DNA from: Calendula officinalis
Lineage: Eukaryota > Streptophyta > Magnoliopsida > Asterales > Asteraceae
Length of the DNA: 64,000 bases
Assembly (NCBI GenBank): GCA_963853835.1
Contig: OY970832.1
Location: forward strand, 24,732,208 to 24,796,207
Reading direction: 5' to 3'
The notes below the pieces were generated by a model. It was not told the DNA's origin. It saw only the letters and a program-made list of their open reading frames with translations, and ran no database searches. Every line of letters begins with the position of its first letter. The first letter of the stretch is position 1. The position numbers were made by a program, and so were the translations under genes. Shown piece by piece: positions 1 through 11,428 of the stretch.

Positions 1-332
1 TCTTGCCCAAGTTGACCACCTCTAATGTACTTCATTTCCCCACGTGCGTATATATGCTCCCCGGGTAGTTTCCCGCATCGTTACTTGACGTGCCAACATT
101 TCCTAGGGCCAAAGGGGTCGGGTTCTCTTTACCTGTCATATCTATGACAATCACAACAACTCACGAAAGCTTAGTTTAAATCGTTAGTAACTACATACTA
201 ACTATAAACTAACTTCATTCACATTTGCTCTAATCCCACTCGTCCGGAATGCTTGACCAAACTCGAGCCACGATTTGGGAATGGAACACCAACCCCGTGT
301 ATCCATCGCCAACCGAAGCTCTGATACCAAGT
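1..332 (-). mobile_element. Internal leader and start of coding region of a Ty3/gypsy-type LTR retrotransposon (cut by window edge)
   Basis: On the minus strand this stretch follows the LTR and primer-binding site. A short reading frame opens at 139 (MTGKENPTPLALGNVG...) but stops after 35 codons at 32-34, so the gag start is either broken or misread here. No protease, RT or integrase is in view because the element runs off the left edge. Assignment to Ty3/gypsy rests on LTR style, not on a polymerase domain. Confidence 0.6.
318..330 (-). other. Primer-binding site (initiator tRNA-Met type)
   Basis: The minus strand reads TTGGTATCAGAGC, the classic complement to the 3' end of initiator Met tRNA. 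It lies two bases inside the LTR boundary, as expected for the start of minus-strand DNA synthesis. Confidence 0.85.
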
Positions 333-704
333 TGTAACACCGCAAAATTTGGAGAACGTTTTTTTTTTTTAAATGCCCGAAGGCGATTAGGTTATCCTCT
401 AGGTTAGTTTAGCGGAAGCATAAAGATAATGATAAGTTTAGGTTTAGGTTTACAAACCAAGTGTCCCAAAATAAACTCCAAATAATAATAATAATTAACG
501 GTGTTAATAAACGACACGGCTCATTTTCAAAACATATCAACTGAGCTTGGTCAATCATCCCGTCCAAAGCACCGATCACCTGAAAGGATTCAACGAGGGA
601 GGGATTAGCACAAAGCTAAGTGAATGAATAGAATCAACAAATTCTGCAAAGCCCAACAAGCTGGAATAGGCATCACTACTATCTAAAAGCCACCTAACCA
701 CTTA

Positions 705-880
705 TCACTGTTCACTAGAACACGGAAGTTATAAAACATCTCCGGTTGGGTATCACTAAAACACGGAAGTTATAAAACATCTCCGGTTCGGTCATCACTT
801 AAACCCGGAAGTTTAAATAAACATCTCCGGTTGGGTCATCGCTGGAACACGGAAGTTTCAATACACGCTTCCCGGTTCGT
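705..880. repeat. Four diverged tandem copies of about 44 bp inside the LTR
   Basis: Each unit has the core CACGGAAGTT then ACATCTCCGGTT (or a variant), followed by a GGGTCATCAC-like spacer. The copies differ by a few bases each. The role is unknown; such arrays are common in long plant LTRs. Confidence 0.7.
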
Positions 881-1209
881 TCAAGAAGATCGGGGTCCTG
901 CCGGAGCCTTAAACCATGGTCGGCCAAACCACGGTAACCGATAGCGGTTCGTGACCAACACCCGGGCAACTCCCTCCCCTTGACCATGCAACAAATATAG
1001 GTAAGGTCGGATACCCTTTAGTCGACACCCATTGCCCAGCGCACTGACTTCTCAAACCTCGGTCACCAAGTCAAACCGAATTATAGCTACCCGTCAAGCC
1101 AAGTCTCTTCACCTATGTGCACATAACCTATTTGACTCAACACTAGCAAATAGGTACCAAACAAGCAAGCTAGATACGAAGAATCGCGTCGAAAAACAAA
1201 ACCATTCAA

Positions 1210-1400
1210 CCTCGTGTCGCGAAGGCTAAGTTCGCGTCGCGAACTAGTGCTTCGCAGTCGCGAAGATTCTCGTGTTCACGAGTTCGAAGTTCTGCCCAAC
1301 AAACTCGTGTTCGCGAGTTCGTCCTCGTGTTCGCGAGTTCGACTTTCTGCCCAAATAAACTCGTGTTCACGAGTTTATACTCGTGTTCACGAGTTTTCCC
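1210..1400. repeat. Cluster of short palindromes in the LTR
   Basis: The motif CTCGTG-TTCGCGA-GTTCG, or its TTCACGAG form, occurs about six times, with related TCGCGA motifs on the left. Each core is nearly self-complementary, so a transcript could form a row of small hairpins. Confidence 0.65.
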
Positions 1401-3384
1401 TGCACAACCATTTTCCTACATTTTTCCAACAAACGGTCTATTCCAAACCAATTGTAACCAAACACAAAGTTGGAGATTAGATCCACTCACCGAAACCTTC
1501 CACTTGTCGAACTCAGAGGTCTAATGTTTCTGAGTCACGATCCCGATTCCTGTACACCAAAGGGATACCGAATTAGTATATAATTCCACCAAATTATAAC
1601 CAATGTTAAATATACATTTAACACTAACACTTGCACTAACTAAATAGCCAAACACTTAAACCATCATAAGAACATGTCATGACCATTTACACTTACACAA
1701 CAAGTCAACTAGCCATATTGCATTTCTTACACTCAAACGGGTCAAAAAAACCGGATTATTAAAACTATAATACTTTCCATAACTACAATCATGTAAACAA
1801 CTTGCAATTCACCAAATGTTACCAATAACATTACTAATCACATAATCCTAACAAAATACTTACACTTTCACAATCCAAGTTATTAAAGTCACTTTACTAC
1901 CCATTGGCCCAAACGGGTCAAAACAACATTTTTACTCCAACGCTTTCAAGCACAACTTTAATTGCTATAATCACACCATTTAACAATTAATAACTAACTA
2001 GTTATTTTAACAAGATCAAAACTCCATCCTAGATCATTTTTAACCACCAATTTCACTAGTTCATGAAATCTTCCAATAACCATCCAAACACCACCCAAAC
2101 TCCATCATTTAGCACACATTCATCATAACTAACAAGTCATAATCAATTAGACAATTCATCAAGTCATGACAACCAACAACCCAAGTATTTTACTTATAAA
2201 TTCCTAGTTCATCTTTTCACCCAATTAGCCAAACACTAGCTAGTTTACTTATCAAAATCCACCAATACTTGGTTTTTAACATACATAACTTACCAAACAT
2301 GTTTTCTTAACATAATGAACAATTCCAAGCATTCAAACAACAAGAACTCCAAGGGTTGACAAAACCCACATAACCTACTTTTAGCATAAACACCCTAACT
2401 TGTACATCTTGCTAAAATAGTTGTACCTTGTGCTAAAATACTTGTACATAAGCAACAATACATGTCAAACTTTGCATAAACATCTAATATACCATTCAAC
2501 ACCATAAACACCAACCAAATCTCAAGAACACATAAACCCTAATTTATCAACTATCAAGGAATCGAAAACGAACACATATAGGTTGAAGCTTATCTCAAGA
2601 GCTATCCAAAAACGTGTTCGGATTAAAGATTGGCCAAGAAACGAGCTATGGATCTCTCTTGGAAGCTCAAGAACAACAATGAAGAAGATGATGGTGGTGT
2701 AGAGAGGGAGAGAGGCGTAAGGTGAGAGAGAGAGAGAGAGAGATGAATTGGTCAAAGTGGAAAGATGGGGTTTCCCCATCTCAAAATGCCAGCCAAGGGA
2801 GGAGGGGTGGGACCCACTTTTGTTTTTCTTCAACTTTTAAATAAATACAAGACAAAAGTCCCTTTCGTAGATAATTTATTTAACACTTAATCAAATTATT
2901 CCACATATGGTCAAATAGATATTTTCAAATATCAAAATATACCTAAAACATCTAGGCCAATTTTAGGATGTTACATTAAGAATACTTTCATTCTTTATTT
3001 TATTTACATGCGAACAAACAATTATTATGATCATGTAATAAGTTATTTTCTTCTTACTGGCTACATGCCACTCACAACTACAGCTACCACCACCTACCTC
3101 CAATATTGCCCACCACCGTGATAAGGGCAAATTTATTACTGTATTTTACAACATTTCAATTCATTATTCTACCAACCAAACATTACATAGAATTGAGTTT
3201 CAATTGTATTCAAGTCAAACAAACAGAATTTGAATTTAATTCCCCTAGATTTCAATTGGATCATAACAACACCCAAATGTATATTATGATTATTGCAGTG
3301 TATTTAAGTTTTAACCCTCTAAAAATTTTGCGGTAAAATTCAAAAGATTTAATTAAGCTAAATTAAAATAGAAAATAAGTATTA

Positions 3385-3648
3385 CTCCTTCACTCCCACA
3401 AAAAACTTCTAATTTCATTCTAAATTTTTGTCCCAGACAAAACTTCTCATTTCCCATATTTGATGGGCTCCACACAATAAAAAAATATTATTACTAAAGA
3501 CCCCACCACTAATATCCACTACTTGTCTTTCTCTCTCCAATCCAACCTTATATTTTAATCAAAAGTATTATCAATGACCCCACCACCAACTATCATCTAA
3601 AAAATTGTGCAAAAGCCAAATAGAAAGTTTTTTGTTGGACGAAGGGAA
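3385..3648. mobile_element. Stowaway-type MITE, family B (264 bp)
   Basis: Inverted ends CTCCTTCACTCCCAC and ...GACGAAGGGAA are flanked by TA on both sides. Copies of the same family lie at 28933-29197 and 41824-42077, with a fragment at 23640-23731. It has no coding capacity. Confidence 0.75.
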
Positions 3649-3708
3649 TACTTTGGAGTACAAAAATGTGAATTTTAAAAGTTGGTTGCTATTTTTGATA
3701 ATGTTATG

Positions 3709-4316
3709 CTTCATCCGTTTCAAAATAAGTGATACACTTTTCATTTTTTAGTGTTTCAAAATAAGTGATAAACTTTGAAATTTTCCTTATTTGGTAAAAT
3801 ATAGTGGGACCCATACCCACTAACTATCTCCTTTAATAAAGTGAAATTACTCATTTACCCTTACTTCTACTTTTAAACATCATTAAACTCACTTTAATCA
3901 TAATACTTCCTCCGTATCAAAATAAGTGACATACTTTCCATTTTGGGGTGTATCAAAATAAGTGACACACTTTGAAAACTTTCCTTATTTGGTAAAAAAA
4001 AGTGGGACCCATACCCACTAACTATCCACTTTAATAAAGTGAAATTACCCTTATACCCTTACTTTTACTTTTAAAACTCATTAATATCACATTATTCAAG
4101 AAAAGTGGAACCCATTCTCCACTAACTATATACTTTAATATATTTTAACATCTACTTTAATTTTTACCTCAAAAAACGTGTAACCCAATTTGTGTCACTT
4201 ATTTTGATACAGAGGAAGTATATGGGACAATTCACTCACTAACTATCCAATTTAATTTAATTTAACTTTCATTACAATATTTTGCATTTATATCACTTAT
4301 TTTGAAACTGAGGAAG
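3709..4316. mobile_element. Stowaway-type MITE, family A, split by a second copy
   Basis: Ends CTTCATCCGTTTCAAAATAAG and CTTATTTTGAAACTGAGGAAG, with TA flanking on the right. Its body is interrupted at 3906-4218 by another, more intact copy of the same family. The outer copy is therefore the older insertion. Confidence 0.75.
3906..4218. mobile_element. Stowaway-type MITE, family A (313 bp), nested
   Basis: Starts CTTCCTCCGTATCAAAATAA, ends in the inverted form AGAGGAAG, and is flanked by TA at 3904-3905 and 4219-4220. At 313 bp it is the same length as the copies at 37377 and 58162. It sits inside an older copy of its own family. Confidence 0.85.
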
Positions 4317-4321
4317 TATTG

Positions 4322-4694
4322 TTAGGCCTCTCCCAACAGTGGCGCGTCACTAAACCCGTCAGTAGCGCCACATCATCACATCCTTACCGACACGTTACTG
4401 ACACGGTCGTGCCAACCATAACCCATCACTAACACATCACTAACCCTTAAAATATTACATTTAACCCCCTCCTCCCTCACAAAACGCTCCCGACGCCTTC
4501 TCTCTCCCGTCGAAAAGACGACGTCTCGCCCACGACGCCGGCCACGACGGCTCGGTGCCAACGCCGTCGTGGCTCGACGCCCCGTCGACGCCCCCCGACG
4601 GCTTCCGTTGGCAGCGGTCTTATTGCAGAAAGTTACTAGCCAGAAAAAGATCGGATCCACCGAAGCGAATTCACGGTCTGTTTTTCTTTCATGG
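4322..4694. other. GC-rich MITE-like stretch and probable 5' untranslated exon of COQ5
   Basis: From 4322 the text (GGCCTCTCCCAACAG, CACATCATCAC) resembles the PIF/Harbinger-like pieces at 8872 and 11755; no right end is clear. About 4600-4694 ends at a good donor (ATG|GTAAGT), and an acceptor (CACATAG) lies at 5390-5396 just before the COQ5 ATG. A leader intron of about 0.7 kb is thus likely. This is inference from splice signals only. Confidence 0.35.
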
Positions 4695-5189
4695 TAAGTC
4701 AGTCACATTCATTGATCAGCACGAAAACAGCAACTCATTTCCGCAGTTCATCTTCTCTCTCATTTTAGGCACTCTCGATCAGATTGCTGGTATTGTTTTC
4801 CGTGTTATAGATTACTTTCTCATTTTATATTGTCAATTTCATACAATACATTCGTAATACTGATTTTCCTCTCGTCTTCCTGCGATTGCTTTCCTAATCA
4901 CATAATGAAGTTAATTATCAGGTGTGTTTGATCTAGATGTTGTTCATTTTAATTATCTAGTGGCAATTTAGAGAGTGCCCATTAGGTGTTCGATGAAATG
5001 CCTTATAGAAACTCGGTTACATGAAGTGTGGGTTTGGTACTTTATTATTCATATTGTAATTGATCCATTAGTCATGTATATCAACTGTTATTCTGAAATA
5101 AGTTTTCGTCTTCAGGGAAAAAAAAATAACCAAAGCCTATATGCTATTCAAGGAGTAGCCATATAGGTCCAAAGTTGCAATTAAGTTAA

Positions 5190-5321
5190 GGGAATTAATT
5201 TCTACACCACATCTTTTGATACTTATACCACAAAGTACAAGTATTACTGCAAACTGTACAAGCATATAATGCATCTCTTGTGGTGTATAGATTAAAATAT
5301 GTGGTGTAAACATCACTCCCT
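5190..5321. mobile_element. Mutator-type MITE (132 bp) with 9-bp target duplication
   Basis: Inverted ends share CTACACCACAT / ATGTGGTGTAA. The 9-bp repeat TTAAGTTAA flanks it at 5181-5189 and 5322-5330. A second copy of identical length with its own 9-bp duplication is at 49727-49858. It probably lies in the COQ5 leader intron. Confidence 0.75.
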
Positions 5322-5417
5322 TTAAGTTAAGATTAAAAATTGCGGGTTGGGTGTTGAAAAGATTTTTATGGTGCCTAATTAGCCAATCACACATAGGTTA
5401 TAAAACTGCTAGAAATA

Positions 5418-5532
5418 ATGTCGGCCAGAATGGTTGCTCAAAGATTGGGGAGCAAGTTATTACCCAGGTTCAATCCTGCTGCAACTCTGCATTCTCATGC
5501 TACTAGCTTTGGTAGGTCACATTACTACCCTG

Positions 5533-5563
<31 letters not shown>

Positions 5564-6985
5564 AATTAAATCCAACTTGCAGTCATTTGAATGAGATAAA
5601 TGATGAGAATACCCCTGTATTTGACATCCTAGTTGTACTGCAGGGTTTAAAGAAGTAAATGAAGATGAAAAAAGCCAATTGGTCGGTAATGTGTTCACCA
5701 AGGTTGCATCAAATTATGATATCATGAATGATTTGATGAGTGGTGGATTGCATAGATTGTGGAAAGAAAGGTCAAGTCTTAACTTAACTCTAATTTCATT
5801 TTTTTTTATTTTCCTTTATTATTTTAACTTCTAATTTAATGATTGCTCGTGTTTTTTTCAGATTGGTTACAAAATTGAGTCCATTTCCCGGGATGAAGCA
5901 TCTTGATGTAGCTGGTGGGACAGGTTAGTTCGTCTCTGATGATCATATATACAGTTTTATTTATTTATTTATTATAATGGAATTTGAAGTTACTGAAATT
6001 TTGACAGGTGATGTGGCTTTCAGGATTCTAGAAACTATCAATAGTGTTAAACGTAGAGGTGTAGCAGACACTCTTGAAGATGATGAAACTCAGATTTATG
6101 TTTGTGATATTAATCCAAATATGTTAAATGTTGGTAAAAAAAGAGCTCAATAAAGAGGTAATTGTTGTTTTAAGTAAAATCCATTTTTACAAATATGTAT
6201 TTTTTGGAGAAATTATTAATCTAAGCATTTGATTATGTAGGGCTTGGAGATCAGGGGTCACTTGTATGGGTTGAAGGTGATGCAGAAAAACTGAATTTTG
6301 ATGATAATTCAATGGATGGTTACACTATTGCTTTTGGTATTAGGAACGTTACGCACATAGAAAAAGTCCTTGCTGAAGCAAACAGGTTTTTCTCTACCCT
6401 AATATTTTTTAAAATATTTAATTATTTCTCACGTCTCATCAAATTTACATAATTGATTAAATATATATTTATTTTTCAATCAGGGTGCTCAAAAAGGGAG
6501 GCAGATTCCTTTGCCTTGAACTTAGTCATGTAGAAGCTCCAGTTTTCAAGCAGCTGTAAGTTTCTTCTGACTTATATATATTCGAGTCAACGTTTGACTT
6601 TTAAATGTCAAACAAATTACATTTTATTTATTTATTTATTTATTGTTCAGGTATGATTACTACTCATTCTCAGTAATTCCAGTTTTAGGAGAGTTAGTTG
6701 CAGGAGATCGTGATTCTTATCAGTATTTGGTTGAAAGTGTTCGACGTTTTCCTCCTCAGGCATGTTTCACATTTTATAACCATACAAACATTTTAACCAT
6801 AACTAAAAACCAAAAAATAAAAAAATAAAAACAATCTTAAGTTTGCCATATTAATAATTACATTTTTTGTTGGTGTTTTTCAGGAGGTTTTTGCATCAAT
6901 GATTGCAGAAGCTGGTTTTCAAAAGGTGGAGTATGAAAATCTTGTGGGAGGAGTTGTTGCAATCCATTCAGGGTTGAAGATTTAG
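5418..6985 (+). CDS. COQ5: COQ5, mitochondrial 2-methoxy-6-polyprenyl-1,4-benzoquinol methylase, with a premature stop in exon 4
   Basis: C-methyltransferase step of ubiquinone synthesis, expected at the inner mitochondrial membrane. Exons 5418-5511, 5644-5770, 5862-5923, 6008-6157, 6241-6385, 6484-6555, 6651-6759 and 6884-6985 sum to 861 nt (286 residues), the usual plant COQ5 length. The N-terminus (MSARMVAQRLGSKLLPRF) is rich in Arg and hydroxylated residues, as in mitochondrial presequences. The UbiE/COQ5 motifs FTKVASNYDIMNDLMSGG, HLDVAGGTGD (SAM-binding) and GIRNVTHIEKVL are intact. Intron 7 uses a GC donor (CAG|GCATGT). In exon 4, codon TAA (6151-6153) replaces the residue expected between AQ and RG, probably a Glu codon changed by one base. 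An upstream donor (TTG|GTAAAA, GT at 6134) would drop 24 nt in frame and remove the stop. Otherwise this is a recent null allele. Confidence 0.9.
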
Positions 6986-8027
6986 GTGCTTCTAAAGTCT
7001 TTATAAAACTTTTCAAGGCCAGGGTTGCAAAGTGACAAGTGTTGATAAGATGAAGGGGTAGTTTAGCAAGATTTCAGTATAAAAATGTGAACAAACAGAG
7101 CATCTCATAAATAAGATGGTGGACAATTCAACAAATCGTATTATGTTTAGGTTTAGCATGGAGTTTTACTAAAAATTAGAAAACTAAGTGGGCCAATCTA
7201 TCCGGGCTGGCCCATTTTAATTCGAACATGTAGTTTCATCCTGTTACCCAACTCAAATCAACATGTTTATTTTGCCCACCATAACTATAGATATATAGTG
7301 GTGCGCAAACCGGATCGAGTTTGAAACCGGGCCGGTTTCAAAATCGGTTCGGATTGGGTCGTTAGTGGGTCAAAATCAGTTTTTTATACGCAATGGATGG
7401 TACCCCTAAAGTACATATAATATGGGTTTTGCAATACTACTCCCTTAAATACATTGACAATAACCAACTTATAACTAGTATTCTTACCTATTTACCCCAC
7501 TCACTATCCAAACACTAAAAATAACGTCTTCTTTTAAAAAAAAAAAAAATTGAAGATTATTCGTGCTATTAGCTATGAACATGTATGATGGTTGCAATCA
7601 AGAGTAAAAGAATAGGATGGTTCATCTTTGTACATGTGTACAAGTTCATGGGAACAAATTTACTTTTTGTTACGCTTTTAAAATTACAGTTTATTAAACA
7701 TTCGACACAATAAAAGCTAAAAAATGAGAGAGAGGAGTACAATATTGCAACCAAATAACAGAAATTACAACTAAATATAAAGAAAAACTCAAAAGTTTGA
7801 GAATATTAAGTTTACATGAGAAATCAGGAGATTATTCACTTAATTGAGCAATAATGATATCCAATCTCGTCAAAGACGCGTGTGTGTGGTGGTGGGGGGG
7901 GGGGGTATGGGGAGGTGTTTATCCGGAATAGCGAAATTGTTTTCTAAAAATCCTCCGATAATTTACGCAAATGATAAGGTAAATTAATCTTTGAGCATTT
8001 ATGCAAATGATAAGGTAATTTAAGGGT

Positions 8028-8153
8028 AGTGATTTTAGGATCACATAAATTACTTTACCCACCACATTGTATAAAATTTAAAACATATTGTATAAATACT
8101 GTAAAACAATGATTGTGGTATTTAGGGTAATTTATATGGTCCCAAAATCACTT
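8028..8153. mobile_element. Small MITE with inverted ends (126 bp)
   Basis: Left end AGTGATTTTAGGATCACATA and right end TATGGTCCCAAAATCACTT are inverted copies with few mismatches. No target duplication could be fixed with confidence, so the superfamily is left open. Confidence 0.5.
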
Positions 8154-8331
8154 CTCGTAATTTAAAGAACAAGAGATTCATAACTTATTTTTTTAATATT
8201 TAATTTTTCAGTTATACAATGTGTGGGTATATATTGATCGTAACAAATCATAAAGGACTAAAGTCGCATGTGGTGTATAAGTTTGAGGGTGTTAAAATGT
8301 AATTCGCACATTTTAGTGTCGAACTATTTTT

Positions 8332-8340
8332 AAACCCTAA
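8332..8340 (+). promoter_or_regulatory. Telo-box AAACCCTAA upstream of RID2
   Basis: AAACCCTAA lies about 95 bp before the start codon. This motif is enriched in promoters of plant ribosomal and ribosome-biogenesis genes, which fits the gene's role in 18S rRNA modification. The motif is short and could occur by chance. Confidence 0.5.
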
Positions 8341-8434
8341 TTTTGAGTAAAAACCCTTTGCATTGAAGCACACAGGCGACTCGCAGCAGTCTCTTATCGA
8401 TAAGCTAAAACCACCACAGCCGTTGGCACCTTAG

Positions 8435-10964
8435 ATGTCGTCGAGGCCGGAGCTACAAGCACCGCCGGAGATATTCTATGACGATGTCGAAGCTCGAAAA
8501 TACACTTCCTCATCACGTATCGTCGGAATTCAGGTATATGTTAACGTGTCTGTTTATGTATCTAATTAGCGATCTATGATGTTAATTCTATTAGTTAAAG
8601 GCAGAGCGCTTTCAGATTTTATATGATAATTTTCTGAAATTTTAATTGAATTTATAGGCAGAGCTTTCAGAAAGAGCATTAGAGCTTCTTGCGTTGCCTG
8701 ATGATGGGATCCCTAGATTGCTTCTTGACATTGGTAAATTACGTCGATCCCTTTTCTTGTGCGTGTACGTTTGTCATTCATATTTGTAGGTTTTTTCTGG
8801 CACAATTGTATTAATTTTTGGATTTACCTTCTAAATTTTATATCAAAAGGTTGAAAAAGAAGAAGTCTTAGACCGCTCCCAATGGTATAAGCAACTGACG
8901 CCGTTAGTTCTGCCAACTCAGCACCACATCAGCAGACAAACTAACTAACATTAAACTGACGTAGTAATGCCAACAGCACTCCGTCACTTCACCAAATTTA
9001 GGCCTCACCATTTACTTTTCTTTTTCTAATAAAAAAATAACAACTAATTAAAACATATAACTAATAAAAATAAATTACATTAATTATAAAAAAAACATTA
9101 CATAAAAAGTTTATCTTTTTAAATTTTTTTTGAATTTTTTAGATTTTTTTTGAATTTTTTTAAATATTACCCTTTTTTTCTAATTATTACCTTTTAAGGA
9201 GTTAAGAAAAATTTAAAAAAAATTAAAAAAAGAGTAAAAATAAGGTCTGGAAAAAAAAAAAGAAAAAAAAACAACCGGCGACACCCCTCCACCCCCAAAC
9301 TCGCGTAGCCCAAACCGACGGTGAAACCGGCGGGCCGTGCCAACGGTGGCACAACCGGCGGAAAACCGGCGGTGCCAACCGGCGTTACCGTAACAGAGTG
9401 GGGCTATTTTAGACTTTTATGGTGATGCTGTTGTTTGTATAAAAATAAAATCTTATTAAAGGTCTGGTGAATCATAAGAGATGTCTTATGTCTTGATCAA
9501 ATATATGCTTCTATGAGTTCTTGTTGTGAACTTAAGTAAATGGTTAAGGGAGTATTTAGGATTACTTGCTTATTTTAAATCTGGACTAATTTCAAAGGTA
9601 TATCTACACTGATGATTAACAGGTTGTGGTTCTGGACTTAGTGGTGAAACAATAACTGAAACTGGACATGAATGGATTGGTCTAGATATTTCTCCATCAA
9701 TGCTTGGTATGCATTAAGTTAGTTGTTTCTAATCTCTATTTCTTTTATCAAAAAGCATGATAAAAGTTGCATTTATCAATTCCACATAATTATATTTAAT
9801 ATTTAATTAATCAGATGTTGCTCTGGAGCGTGAAACTGATGGTGATCTTATACGTGGTGACATGGGTCAAGTATGTAACCATCTTTGTTTCCTTATTCCA
9901 TTTATCATGTCTTAAAGTTAACTAAACTAGGACATTCTTAATCTTTTAGTTCTTAATATTTTTAAAGTTTAAAGAATATTTTATTGCATATGCAGGGCCT
10001 AGGACTCCGATCTGGAGTGATCGATGGTGCTATCAGTATCTCAGCTGTTCAGGTGTATAACCTTCTTTCAAAGTCTAATTTTTTTATACTTTTTAATTCA
10101 TTTTATATAGAACTTAAAATAATAAAATCACATGTTCTAACATTATTTATTTTTTTATTCTACAGTGGTTGTGCAATGCTGATAAATCTTGTCATGAACC
10201 ACGACTGAGATTAAAGTATGTACAATCCCGTTTCTCTGTATTCCTCAAAGTTTACATAATAATAAATTAATAATCACTAGAAATAAGAAAAAATATGATG
10301 TAAAATATTTGCATTTTTTATTTTCAGGGCTTTTTTTGGATCACTATACCGATGTTTAAGTAGGGGAGCTAGGGCAGTTTTTCAAGTATATCCTGAAAAT
10401 ATTGCACAACGAGAATTAATCCTAAGTTTTGCAATGCGTGCTGGATTTTCTGGTGGTGTGGTTATCGATTACCCCCATAGGTAAATAAATCACTTGTGGG
10501 CCCACATAATTAATGTTTTTTGTTTATTAATTATTTTCATTTTTAAACTCATATATTGTGCACTAATTTATAATCAGTTCAAAGAAAAGAAAAGAATACC
10601 TTGTGCTTACTTGTGGGCCCCCTTCTATGAGCACAACAACAGCACCTGGTAAAGGTGAAAACAAAAATGGTTCAGATGACGAATCTAGTGGTGATGAAGA
10701 GAACCAAACTGTAAGTTGTATTAACAAATTGATATTTGAAATTATGTTGTGTTTTAAAAATATTGTTTTATTTATTTATTTTGTATATGTTTTGTGCAGG
10801 TGTGTAATTCAGATAGAAATAGGCCTCGGAAAAGGCAGAAACAAAACACGAAAGGTAAAACGAGGTCATGGATTTTGAAGAAAAAAGAGAAAATGAGGAG
10901 TAAAGGAAATGATGTTCCTCGAGATACAAAATATACTGGTCGCAAACGCAAGGCTCATTTTTAA
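8435..10964 (+). CDS. RID2: 18S rRNA (guanine-N7)-methyltransferase, RID2/BUD23 family
   Basis: BUD23/WBSCR22 proteins methylate a guanine of 18S rRNA and are needed for small-subunit maturation in the nucleus; the Arabidopsis member is RID2. Exons 8435-8533, 8658-8733, 9623-9706, 9815-9870, 9996-10052, 10166-10215, 10328-10480, 10578-10710 and 10800-10964 give 290 residues, the family's normal size. The N-terminus has the family motif RPELQAPPEIFYDDVEARKY. The SAM motif is LLDIGCGSGLSG (about residues 54-65), followed by WIGLDISPSML and AISISAVQWLC. The C-terminus is acidic (GSDDESSGDEEN) then strongly basic (RPRKRQKQN, KKKEKMRSK, GRKRKAHF), as expected for nuclear and nucleolar targeting. 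Intron 2 holds a MITE-like insertion. The reading frame is fully open. Confidence 0.95.
8872..9415. mobile_element. PIF/Harbinger-like non-autonomous insertion in RID2 intron 2
   Basis: A GC-rich block with CCGGCGG words and A/T homopolymers begins TTA-GACCGCTCCCAATGG and ends near AGAGTGGGGCTATT-TTA. The ends are only loosely inverted, but the interior words CACCACATCAGCAG match the element at 11755-12215. Borders are approximate. Confidence 0.45.
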
Positions 10965-11336
10965 TCGAGTTTTTTGTTTTTTTATTTATAAATGTGTTTT
11001 TTCGTCACATTATTGGGATTTTTTAGTTTAATAACTTTATGCATTTTGATGTTCTATTTGTACTTTGCAGTAACCATTTATTGGTTTCCTTCATGGTATG
11101 AAATGCATGATTTGGGTTTTGTATTACCAAGATTTCTGAGGTTTTGTAATTTAGGCGCTGTTTCTTTCTATTATTTGCGTTTTTAATATGTTTATATTTA
11201 TTTTAGTTAATTTATATCCAATATAGTCTCCAAAAAATGCTAATCTTTTTATTCAACCCAAACAAAAAGATAAAATGGTCATTTATTGTCATTGAAATGC
11301 TCGTTAAACTTGTATATCTAGACAACTGGACTCCTA

Positions 11337-11427
<91 letters not shown>
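11337..11427. repeat. ATT trinucleotide microsatellite, about 30 units
   Basis: An uninterrupted ATT run of about 90 bp. It produces a spurious poly-leucine or poly-asparagine frame. Such a long pure run is likely to vary in length between individuals. Confidence 0.95.

Positions 11428-11428
<1 letters not shown>

Larger units (their letters stand above)
333..2975 (-). mobile_element. LTR of the Ty3/gypsy-type retrotransposon, 2,643 bp
   Basis: In element orientation the LTR opens TGTAACATCC (at 2975) and closes GGTGTTACA (at 333), giving TG...CA ends with a short inverted repeat, directly followed by the primer-binding site. It is the 5' LTR, and the element continues left out of the window. 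The LTR holds a tandem repeat block (about 705-880) and a cluster of CG-rich palindromes (1210-1400). Small reading frames inside it show no recognisable protein. The outer flank begins at 2976, but the target-site duplication cannot be checked because the other LTR is not in view. Confidence 0.85.
6986..8434. other. Intergenic region between COQ5 and RID2
   Basis: It holds the COQ5 3' untranslated region, a stretch at 7289-7400 with repeated ACCGG/CCGGTTT words resembling hAT subterminal sequence, a G-run (7890-7903), a small MITE at 8028-8153, and the RID2 promoter and leader. No coding gene is visible. Confidence 0.6.

Noticed and set aside
1032..1524. Overlapping short frames in the gypsy LTR
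   Set aside because: They arise from the palindrome cluster; LTRs of this type normally encode no protein.
4322..4690. 94- to 100-codon frames on both strands upstream of COQ5
   Set aside because: The GC-rich MITE-like stretch keeps frames open by composition; no conserved protein is seen.
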